This document shows, piece after piece, positions 43,576 through 50,273 of a stretch of 57,446 nucleotides of DNA (within the stretch, counting starts at the first letter, position 1; every line of letters begins with the position of its first letter). The stretch comes from an uncultured Myxococcales bacterium (lineage in GTDB: Bacteria > Myxococcota_A > Polyangia > Polyangiales > Polyangiaceae). Under the pieces are notes generated by a model. It was not told the origin of the DNA. It ran no database searches and saw only the letters and a list, made by a program, of their open reading frames with translations. The stretch lies in assembly GCA_937872925.1 (NCBI GenBank), contig CALMUT010000169.1:1-57446 (forward strand). Direction: 5' to 3'. The position numbers and the translations under genes are program-made.

Positions 43576-44370
43576 TCAGGGCGCCGGGTCGGAAACTAGC
43601 GGCAGCACGCCTCCCGGCCGCCCGAAATGAGGCGTCGCATCTGGGACTCGATTGGGGTCTCCGACGAAACGGCGTTCCGACTTTGAATAGTACAAGCATC
43701 CCAGCTCATCGGGCGGTCGCGACTGTACGAAAGCGTCGGCCGCGTCGAGCGCCGCGAGCCAGTCGCGTTTTAGCTGTGTCAGATCCGGCACCTCGCGCAG
43801 GTGCAGGCGGCGGAGTTCTTCCGCGCGTACGTTTCCGCGGCGTCGCAACAAGTCGAGCAGAAGGGGCGGCGTGAATCCGGGGTCCTTGCCCGCAGCCGCC
43901 CAACACAAGGCACCCAGCGGCAAAATCGCTCGGTGCGCGTCCATTACGTCGAGAAAATCTCGCGGTTCGTTGCGCCCAGCCAAGGCCAACAACTTGTTGA
44001 TGGCCAAATCGATGGGGTGCAATTGATAGCCCGTGATCTCGTTCTTTACTGTGGGCAAGAAACGCCATGCGGTGTCGTGGACCCACTCGACCTTGGTTGT
44101 CTGCCCATCTTTGGAAACGATTGCTCTGACGAACCCGGGCTGTTGCAAAAGGATCTCGATCGCGTACCCAGCTTGCTCCAGGCTCTTCCGATCTTCCGCG
44201 TACGCACTCGCGACGCGCATCTCGGAATCCTGGAAGTAGTCCAGGTCATTGCTGTACCGTTTCGACATTGGTTCGATGTGCAAGGCGGCACCGCCTGCCA
44301 GGTAGCTGTCCGGCGTTCGATTGGCGCTGAGCAAGCGTGCGACCTCGGTTTGCAGCGGTGTTAGCGGCAC
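43576..44370 (-). CDS. AbiEii/AbiGii-type nucleotidyltransferase (putative toxin)
   Basis: GTG 44370 (VPLTPLQTEVARLL) overlaps the upstream small gene by ten bases, so translation is coupled; the longer frame to 44433 is shadow. The 264-aa product has SYLAGGAALHIEPMSKRYSN then DLDYFQD, the nucleotidyltransferase GG ... S-x-D-x-D motif of AbiEii-like toxins, and the downstream catalytic-core segment YQLHPIDLAINKLLALAGRNEPRDFLDVMD. It should transfer a nucleotide to RNA or protein; in AbiE-type systems the toxin stops growth on phage infection. The upstream 92-aa gene is the likely antitoxin. Confidence 0.8.
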   Translation of the reverse strand: MPLTPLQTEVARLLSANRTPDSYLAGGAALHIEPMSKRYSNDLDYFQDSEMRVASAYAEDRKSLEQAGYAIEILLQQPGFVRAIVSKDGQTTKVEWVHDTAWRFLPTVKNEITGYQLHPIDLAINKLLALAGRNEPRDFLDVMDAHRAILPLGALCWAAAGKDPGFTPPLLLDLLRRRGNVRAEELRRLHLREVPDLTQLKRDWLAALDAADAFVQSRPPDELGCLYYSKSERRFVGDPNRVPDATPHFGRPGGVLPLVSDPAP

Positions 44371-44639
44371 AGCTTTGCCCCCCACTCCCAGCCTCGCCGG
44401 CCCCCGTAGCGCATGATCCGCTCCGCGACCCACGGAACATCACCGAGCGTGACTTCGTAGTTCGGATCGTGCGACCAAAAACACTGCGCATGCAGCTCGC
44501 GATAGGCACGGCGCGCCTCGCGTACCTTCACCATGTCGCGCGCCGCCTCAGGTGTGAGGCGCCTCCGGCTAGCCCGACCCCCACGACGGCCGAGAGCGGA
44601 GAGGTAAGCTTTCACTTTGGGATCCATCTCAGTAAACAT
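44361..44639 (-). CDS. Small protein upstream of the AbiEii-like gene, putative antitoxin
   Basis: The 92-aa frame starts at ATG 44639 (or ATG 44627: MDPKVKAYLSALGRRGGRAS). A Gly/Arg-rich N-terminus (GRRGGRASRRRLTPEAARDM) is followed by a helical middle (VKVREARRAYRELHAQCFWS) and an acidic C-terminus. The GGRA...LT-x-x-x-A pattern occurs in small partners of nucleotidyltransferases. It overlaps the toxin gene by ten bases. The palindrome AACCGGTT (44641-44648) sits against the start codon and could be its own operator. Confidence 0.65.
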   Translation of the reverse strand: MFTEMDPKVKAYLSALGRRGGRASRRRLTPEAARDMVKVREARRAYRELHAQCFWSHDPNYEVTLGDVPWVAERIMRYGGRRGWEWGAKLCR

Positions 44640-44695
44640 AAACCGGTTAAGATAAAAAACAAGTAACTACGTATAATTAGAGCTACGTACGCTCG
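44631..44695 (-). promoter_or_regulatory. AT-rich promoter region of the AbiEii-like pair
   Basis: About 65 bp with far more A and T than the surroundings, holding AACCGGTT at 44641, a run of A (T on the coding strand) and two ACGTA-containing repeats at 44668-44690. On the minus strand TATACG is a possible -10. The composition and site next to the start suggest an autoregulated toxin-antitoxin promoter. Confidence 0.4.
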
Positions 44696-44711
44696 CCAGC
44701 GCCCGAAACGT

Positions 44712-44834
44712 ACACTCGATGCATGGGTGCGTGTGGGCGCGGAAGCGCGCGGACCCACGCACGCCGTGGTGCTGAGCTTGGACTCCGAAGCGGAGCGACC
44801 CTGGCGCACCAACGCGGAGGCCGGCAAAAGGTGA
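44712..44834 (+). pseudogene. Uma2-family gene remnant (C-terminal part)
   Basis: The frame TLDAWVRVGAEARGPTHAVV to ERPWRTNAEAGKR and stop at 44832 aligns with residues around LDAWVRVRAEADGRTPAVVL to ERPWRTNAEAERA of the intact Uma2 protein at 31842. Everything before this is missing and the terminal helix is cut by a stop. Between it and 45144 nothing else was found. Confidence 0.75.
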
Positions 44835-45144
44835 GATCGAAGCGCGGAGCGCCATACCTCGCGACCACGAAGAAATCTCCACGCAACTGGCAGGGCTGGG
44901 CGTCCGAAGCGGCAGCCGATGACAGCTAGCTCTACCGGAGCCGCAAGCTGCATGCGCTGCGTCACGCCGCGGGTGCGCGCTGGCTGCTTTGCGTCGACAG
45001 CAAGCTTGGCTGCACCGAAGACGACTTCGCTCCGGGAGCGCATGTGCTCTGGTTCCGTCGCCACATCGACGTGCGCGCCGTGCTGGCGCATCTGGAGGGG
45101 CCAGGCGGTGTTCACACGTGGTCCGCCTAGCGTCGCCGGCCCGG

Positions 45145-45468
45145 ATGGAGCTAGTGTTTGCCACGATGCGATGTACAGCGTTTCCAGAGGTCTTGGTGGG
45201 CGGGCAGGCCGCGTCGGACGCGCTCAACCTGGGTGACTGCCTGTTGCCGCACCGGCCCCTCGGTGAGCCCATCAGATTGATACGCAGAGCGCCACCCGCG
45301 CAGTGGTTTGAAGCAGCCGACGGCGGCTGGCTGGAGTTCGACCGCAGACTGACCCGCTACAAACCGCCGATGGAACTGCACTACTACTGGGAGGATGGTC
45401 GCATGAAGGCATTGTGGGTCATGGGCTGCACCCGGGTGCTACCCGACCTGGAAGTCGGGCGGGCGTGA
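45145..45468 (+). CDS. Small hypothetical protein
   Basis: ATG 45145 gives a 107-aa frame: MELVFATMRCTAFPEVLVGG, QWFEAADGGWLEFDRRLTRY, MELHYYWEDGRMKALWVMGC. The residues are well mixed with a normal share of Trp, Tyr and Glu, unlike the preceding frame, so the gene is plausible. There is no signal peptide or known motif. It is convergent with the response-regulator gene 12 bp away. Confidence 0.5.
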   Translation: MELVFATMRCTAFPEVLVGGQAASDALNLGDCLLPHRPLGEPIRLIRRAPPAQWFEAADGGWLEFDRRLTRYKPPMELHYYWEDGRMKALWVMGCTRVLPDLEVGRA

Positions 45469-45480
45469 CTAGCGGGTGCG

Positions 45481-45810
45481 CTAGTGATCGCCAAGCAACG
45501 CTGCCGCCACCCGCACGAGTTCGTCAACGTCCGGCTTGACCACGCTGGGCCCGAGCTTGCCGTACACGGTGTACTTTGAGAAGAAGACGACGTGGCGCGT
45601 TCGGCCGCGCCGGCGTGCCGTTTTGGCGATGTAGTCGCCTGTGCAGCCATCCAGTTCGAAGTCAATGATCGTCAGATCGTAAACCTCAGAGTCGTTGTGC
45701 ACCCCAGCGCCGCGTCCGGCGGTGGTGACGCAGTGCCCCAGGCCTTCAAAGCGCTGAGTGAGTTCCTGGAGCAGCGCTTTGTCAGAGTCGGCGATCAGGA
45801 TTCTGGCCAT
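45481..45810 (-). CDS. Single-domain response regulator (CheY-like receiver)
   Basis: ATG 45810 gives a 109-aa receiver domain. The acidic pocket (MARILIADSDKALL), the phospho-acceptor Asp (LTIIDFELDGCTGDYIA), a Ser after the fourth strand (HVVFFSK) and the conserved Lys-Pro (SVVKPDVDELV) are all present. It is slightly shorter than CheY and has no output domain. Such stand-alone receivers act by protein contacts, often in motility or kinase networks. No sensor kinase is next to it. Confidence 0.8.
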   Translation of the reverse strand: MARILIADSDKALLQELTQRFEGLGHCVTTAGRGAGVHNDSEVYDLTIIDFELDGCTGDYIAKTARRRGRTRHVVFFSKYTVYGKLGPSVVKPDVDELVRVAAALLGDH

Positions 45811-46369
45811 GCCCAATGTCGGTTGCTGCCGCGGGGAGTTGCTATGAGTTTTGCTTCTACGGCCGACCGCTCTGAGGAGCTTGGAGCTTCGCCGGCGTCA
45901 GTGCGGTTCGGTGCCCGCGGAAGTCGGGCCGGTGAAGCGGAAGTCGGGCCGGTGAATCAAACACGCAGGTTCATGCCGCGATTGACCGGACAGGACGTGG
46001 TTTCGGAGGGGTTACCAGAGACAACAAAGCACTTAGCATACACACCAGTTTGCGTGAGCGTTCTTCCCCCCCACCGCGCCCCAGGCCCCCACCGCGCCCC
46101 AGGCCCCCAACGCGCCCCCGATCGGTTCCCGGTGGCCCGGGCTCGAGCGCAAGCCCGGAGCCGCCGGGGGCGACAACGCCCGCTGAGGGTGGCGCAGACG
46201 GCCTCAGCTGGCCTAGGACAGAGCCCCGGGCCGGGCGCAGGTGCAGCGGGGGGCTCGCAAGGGCCGATCCCGCGTTTTGATGTGAGCACCAGAGGCAAGA
46301 GCAACGACAGTATCGAAGAAGTGGTGGCCGAGAAAAAATGGTAAAGAGACAATGGTAAAGGGACTCTAA
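45811..46369. other. Intergenic region with short direct repeats, no gene recognised
   Basis: Two tandem copies of a GCGGAAGTCGGGCCGGTGAA unit lie at about 45916-45956. A C-rich block from about 46065 to 46115 repeats CCCACCGCGCCCCAGG. Close to the next start, ATGGTAAAG is repeated (46338 and 46351). Frames through the region lack coding character. Confidence 0.5.
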
Positions 46370-46612
46370 ATGGCTGGAACAGAGCGCAGCAAGCGCCTAC
46401 ACGTAATGCTGACCGAGGAAGAGCACGCCATGGCCGTGGCCATGGCGGAACAACAAGGCCTCGGCATCAGTGGCTGGGCAAGGCAGTTGATCCGAGATGC
46501 CGCGAGGCGCAACCTACCGCCAGACGCTGTAAAGAAGCGAGTGGCGAAGAAGAAGCGAGCGGCGAAGAAGAAGCGAGCGGCGAAGAAGAAGCGCAAAGCC
46601 ACGAAACGCTAG
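46370..46612 (+). CDS. Small DNA-binding-like protein with Lys/Arg repeat tail
   Basis: The 80-aa product starts MAGTERSKRLHVMLTEEEHA and has a ribbon-helix-helix-like first half (short strand RLHVMLT, then EEEHAMAVAMAEQQGL and ISGWARQLIRDAARRN). The last 27 residues are VAKKKRAAKKKRAAKKKR-type repeats, like eukaryotic histone-H1 tails. The N-terminal half resembles plasmid/mobilisation or CopG-like proteins. The tail should bind nucleic acid non-specifically. A GGGA site stands before ATG 46370. Role unknown; it might be an orphan antitoxin or nucleoid protein. Confidence 0.65.
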   Translation: MAGTERSKRLHVMLTEEEHAMAVAMAEQQGLGISGWARQLIRDAARRNLPPDAVKKRVAKKKRAAKKKRAAKKKRKATKR

Positions 46613-46624
46613 CGTCACTCACTT

Positions 46625-46687
46625 TGCGCCAACGCCACCCGAGTGCGCCCCACCACGCTGTCGATGCGGCGAGCCGGGGGTGGGGAA
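46625..46687. repeat. Degenerate partial copy of repeat B
   Basis: CCAACGCCACCCGA, TGCG and GCGAGCCGGGG occur in the same order as in the second half of repeat B (32655-32723 and 39702-39770), with indels. It sits in the promoter region of the lipoprotein at 46715. Confidence 0.5.
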
Positions 46688-46714
46688 CAAGAATGTGCTA
46701 TTCTTCGCACTCCG

Positions 46715-48463
46715 ATGAACACGCCGAGTACGACTTCGCCGCGCCTTCAAACTTCAGCCTTGGTTGTCGCTTGTCTCGTCGCGCTGGCGTTGGGGTTCGC
46801 GGCGTCGTGTTCGTCGGACGACGCGGGGGTTGCGAGCAATAACGTGGGCACCGGCGGCGCCGCGACTGGGGGCGCAGGCGGCGCGGGAGGTGCAACCGGG
46901 GGAACCGGCGGTGGCAGCGGCGGTCTGCCGACGAGCTTCAGTGACTTTCCAAAAGATCCCATCGTCGTGGACACGGGACTGCCGGCGGATCTGCCGACGC
47001 AGTTTGCAGCCCCCGGACAGACGACGGGTGGACCTTGCTTGTACGAACCGAGCTTGGGCGCATTGGTGCCGCGCAACTGGACGCCGCTTTCCTTCGAGTG
47101 GACCCCGGCGCCGGATCAAAACGTTTTCGAGCTGCGGCTGAGTGTGAAAAACCAGGTGAACGACCTGGTCGTGTACACGTCGCAGTCGTCCTACGTGATT
47201 GACGCCGCCTTGTGGACGGCGCTGACCAAAAACAGCGGCGGTGAAGACGTGCAGGTGACCTTGCGCGGCGCCAAACTGGACGGCACGACGCTCAGTGCGG
47301 GTCCGGCTACGGGTGCGGATGGCACGTTACACCTCGCCCCCGTCGCGGCGCCGGGCTCTGTCGTGTACTGGACGAGCGGCGCTCCTGGCTCGGGCGCCAC
47401 GGCACTCAAGGGGTTCACCATCGGCGACACGAAGGTCACCACGGTGCTGACACCGCCGGTCGTGGGTGGGGATACCAATTGCGTGGCCTGTCACGCCTCG
47501 GCCCCCGACGGCGCGTTCACGTTCTACGTCCGCGATGGGAACAGCAGTGCTTCGCGGTCCGTGGATGTGCACAGCGTCGACGGCAAGGGCACCGCGCCGC
47601 CGGCTTCGGTGGTGACACCCACGGCCCTCACATTGCTTGGGCGGCACAAGCAGTCGGCGCCAGCGTTGACCATTGCGCACTACTCGCCCACGGACGCTGT
47701 GGCCCTGACCGTGTTTCAGGAACCGACCCTCACCGCCAACAAGAGCGAGTTGGCGTGGACGGACTTGCTCACCACGGATCCGAATACGGGCTGGGGCATC
47801 GTGGCGCGAACGGGCGATAGCGGCCAGGTGGCGTCACCCACCTGGTGGCACGACGGCAGCACGATTGCGTACACCTCGGCGCCGGTGGCATCCGAAGGCG
47901 TGATCACGCGGGTGACCGACGCCGACCCGCAAATGGACATCTATACGGTGCCCTACAACAACAAGCAGGGCGGTAATGCGACGCCATTACCTGGAGCCAG
48001 CGAGGCGGGATTCTGGGAGTACTATCCGGTGATCTCTCCCGGGGACGAACTGCTAGCGTTCAACCGTTGTGCGCCCCGCAAAGAAGCCAACGGCAGCTGG
48101 GCGGATTCCTACAACGAGACGACCGGTGAAGTGTACGTCGTGCCCGCCAAGGGCGGCACTGCGACGCGCCTTGCAGCCAATGACCCGCCGGCGTGCGCGG
48201 GCAAGGTCAGCCCCGGGCTCACGAACTCTTGGCCACGCTGGGCGCCTACCGCAGAAGTCTCCGACGGCAAGAACTACTACTGGGTCGTATTCTCTTCCAT
48301 TCGCCGGGCCGACAACAATCCGCAGCTGTTCATTTCTGGCGTCGTGACAGACGCAACAGGCGCCATCGAAACGACGTATCCTGCGCTCTACGTGACCGCG
48401 CAGGTCGCCGAAGAGAACAACCACACGCCGGCCTGGGACTTCTTCCAAGTTGTACCGCGCTGA
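46715..48463 (+). CDS. Lipoprotein with CxxCH motif and TolB/PD40-like propeller
   Basis: ATG 46715 leads into a lipoprotein signal (LVVACLVALALGFAASCSSD) and a Gly/Ala/Thr linker. The 582-aa product matches the gene at 5274 in order and wording: FEWTPAPDQNVFELRLSVKN, YTSQSSYVIDAALWTALTKN, SVVYWTSGAPGSGATALKGF, TNCVACHASAPDGAFTFYVR, then propeller-type repeats (TWWHDGSTIAYTSAPVA, ISPGDELLAFNRCAPRKEAN, NSWPRWAPTAEVSDGKNYYW). It lacks the MopE-like Cys/Asp tail. Single-haem binding is possible from CVACH but not proven. An upstream frame to 46643 is not used since the signal peptide begins here. Confidence 0.85.
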   Translation: MNTPSTTSPRLQTSALVVACLVALALGFAASCSSDDAGVASNNVGTGGAATGGAGGAGGATGGTGGGSGGLPTSFSDFPKDPIVVDTGLPADLPTQFAAPGQTTGGPCLYEPSLGALVPRNWTPLSFEWTPAPDQNVFELRLSVKNQVNDLVVYTSQSSYVIDAALWTALTKNSGGEDVQVTLRGAKLDGTTLSAGPATGADGTLHLAPVAAPGSVVYWTSGAPGSGATALKGFTIGDTKVTTVLTPPVVGGDTNCVACHASAPDGAFTFYVRDGNSSASRSVDVHSVDGKGTAPPASVVTPTALTLLGRHKQSAPALTIAHYSPTDAVALTVFQEPTLTANKSELAWTDLLTTDPNTGWGIVARTGDSGQVASPTWWHDGSTIAYTSAPVASEGVITRVTDADPQMDIYTVPYNNKQGGNATPLPGASEAGFWEYYPVISPGDELLAFNRCAPRKEANGSWADSYNETTGEVYVVPAKGGTATRLAANDPPACAGKVSPGLTNSWPRWAPTAEVSDGKNYYWVVFSSIRRADNNPQLFISGVVTDATGAIETTYPALYVTAQVAEENNHTPAWDFFQVVPR

Positions 48464-48510
48464 CGGACGGTGATGCGCAGCGTTTCGGCTGCTACACTAG
48501 CGCCTAGGTC

Positions 48511-48873
48511 GTGACGAATAACGACGCATCCGCCGCTGAACTCGAAGCGCGTCTGTCGGCGCATCGCCGCGTCTACGCGCTCGTGCTCAGTGGTTCGGCC
48601 GCCTATGTGGTCGGCGTGCTTTTGGGATACCCACGGCTGGGGTTTGGCTCTTTGGGGTGGCTCTTGGTATCCGCCGGAACGATTACGATCATGCGGCGCG
48701 AGTCGGTGCACCTCGAGAGCTGGGCGCTCAGTCGTGAGCGGCGGCTCAGCTTGGTCGCGAGCCTCAGTGGCCAAGTCTCGAAGCGGCGAGTGTTTTGGAA
48801 CATTGTATTCGGAGCGTGTCTGATCGCTGCCGGCAGCTGGGCGCTGCAGCTGGCCATCGTGCAAATGGGCTGA
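48511..48873 (+). CDS. Small two-helix membrane protein
   Basis: GTG 48511 (MTNNDASAAELEARLSAHRR) opens a 120-aa product with hydrophobic helices near 22-60 (VYALVLSGSAAYVVGVLLGYP, LGWLLVSAGTITIM) and 95-117 (VFWNIVFGACLIAAGSWAL). TACACT at 48493 may be a -10. The short charged loop between helices is Arg-rich and expected to be cytosolic. No family recognised. It lies between two lipoprotein genes on the same strand. Confidence 0.6.
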   Translation: MTNNDASAAELEARLSAHRRVYALVLSGSAAYVVGVLLGYPRLGFGSLGWLLVSAGTITIMRRESVHLESWALSRERRLSLVASLSGQVSKRRVFWNIVFGACLIAAGSWALQLAIVQMG

Positions 48874-48904
48874 ACGGCGGTGCCGGTGGGAGGTTCACCC
48901 ACGT

Positions 48905-48932
48905 TTGTAAAGCGCGGCACAACTGCTAGCAT
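48905..48932 (+). promoter_or_regulatory. Likely sigma-70 promoter of the lipoprotein at 48959
   Basis: TTGTAA at 48905-48910 and TAGCAT at 48927-48932 are separated by 16 bp, followed by a GGAAGG ribosome site and ATG 48959. The spacing and distance to the start fit a housekeeping promoter. Confidence 0.4.
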
Positions 48933-48958
48933 CTTTAGCGTAACGGAAGGGTGAACCC

Positions 48959-50176
48959 ATGCGTGCGGCATCACTTGTGGCTTTGAGCTTTGGGCTGTTG
49001 GTACTGGGCTGTGGGGGCGATGACAGCGTCAGTTTCGGTCCGGCGGGCGACGCTGGCTCCACTGGCGGAAGTGGCGGCACGGGGGCGACCGGTGCGTCTG
49101 CCGGGACGGGCGCTTCGGCCGGGTCAGGCGCAACGGGTGCGAGCTCGGGTACGGGAGGGGTCGGCGCGACCGGCGGCGCCGGCGGTGCAACGGGTGGCGC
49201 GGGCGGCGGTACCGGCGGCGGCATTGGCAAGGAAGACTGCACCAACGGCATAGACGACAACGGCGACAGCAAGGCGGACTGTGAGGATCCACAATGCCAA
49301 GGCGGATACGTCTGCGCGCCGCCGGTGCCGGCGGGCTGGCAGGGCGTCGCCTTCGTGGACAAACAGGCGAAGGTCCCGTGCCCAGCGGGCTTCGATGCCG
49401 CGACGCCCCTGTACGACAAGGCCGAGCTCAAGGCAGACGCGCCGGTGTGCAACTGTGAATGCGGGGCAGCGACTGGTGAAGCTTGTCGCGCGCTGCTTTC
49501 GTGTAACTCGGGCAATGCGTGCTCGTCGGTGAGCACGAACCCCACGAGCGTCGGTAGTTGTGCTGACTATCAGTTGCCCGACCCGGGCGGTTTGAACGCA
49601 TGCCAAATGTTGGGCACGGAAACCGCGAACGGAAAATGCAGTCCTGCGGTCACTGCGGCCGTAGCGCCGCCGTCGTGGGAGCCTTCTTCCCGGGCATGCG
49701 GCGCGAGTGCCGTGGGCACCTGCGCGAGCCCAACGGACAAGTGCGTTCCGAAAGTGCCCGGAGCGGTCGGACCCTGCGTTGCGCAGAACGGCGATCACAG
49801 CTGCCCGGCGGATTACACCCAGAAGACGCTGTACTTCGACGGGGTCGTCGACGACAAGCGGAGCTGCGAAACGGGCAGCTGCACATGCGGAGGCCCTACG
49901 GGTGGCACGTGTGCTTGTGGCGTCGCAGTTTGCGGGGTGAATGTATACAACATCAACTCGTGTACGCAGAACTCGAAGCTCTCTTCTGTCATCGACGGTG
50001 GAGGGTGCAAGACGTACGATGATAGCGGCTGGCCCAGCAATGACGGGAAGTGGGGAGTCGCTCTGAGTACCGGCTACTCCGTCAGCACTCCCGGCACCTG
50101 CCCGGCGAGCGGCACGGGCACGCCCTCTGGCGAAGTGTCTCCCACGGGACCCGTTACGGTCTGCTGCGTGCCCTAA
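48959..50176 (+). CDS. Lipoprotein with Gly-rich stalk and Cys-rich head
   Basis: ATG 48959 follows GGAAGG. The signal is MRAASLVALSFGLLVLGCGG (lipobox VLGC). Residues about 22-90 are a Gly/Ala/Thr/Ser stalk. A MopE-like motif opens the head (DCTNGIDDNGDSKADCEDPQC), after which about 24 further Cys residues are spread through the remaining 280 residues (CNCECGAATGEACRALLSCN, SCTCGGPTGGTCACGVAVCG). The 405-aa product is predicted to be a disulphide-rich surface protein. No known family was identified. Confidence 0.8.
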   Translation: MRAASLVALSFGLLVLGCGGDDSVSFGPAGDAGSTGGSGGTGATGASAGTGASAGSGATGASSGTGGVGATGGAGGATGGAGGGTGGGIGKEDCTNGIDDNGDSKADCEDPQCQGGYVCAPPVPAGWQGVAFVDKQAKVPCPAGFDAATPLYDKAELKADAPVCNCECGAATGEACRALLSCNSGNACSSVSTNPTSVGSCADYQLPDPGGLNACQMLGTETANGKCSPAVTAAVAPPSWEPSSRACGASAVGTCASPTDKCVPKVPGAVGPCVAQNGDHSCPADYTQKTLYFDGVVDDKRSCETGSCTCGGPTGGTCACGVAVCGVNVYNINSCTQNSKLSSVIDGGGCKTYDDSGWPSNDGKWGVALSTGYSVSTPGTCPASGTGTPSGEVSPTGPVTVCCVP

Positions 50177-50273
50177 GCGGACGCTTTCGTCGAGTGCACT
50201 GATCGGCCGTTCGGAGCCGGTCTGCCGGCACGTCACGCGGGAGTATTCGCGGGCGGGCGCATCGCGCGCTAGT

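Noticed and set aside
45957..46352. 131-aa minus-strand frame with hydrophobic start
   Set aside because: After a plausible signal-like start it turns into Pro/Arg/Gly repeats from C-rich DNA and has no ribosome site.
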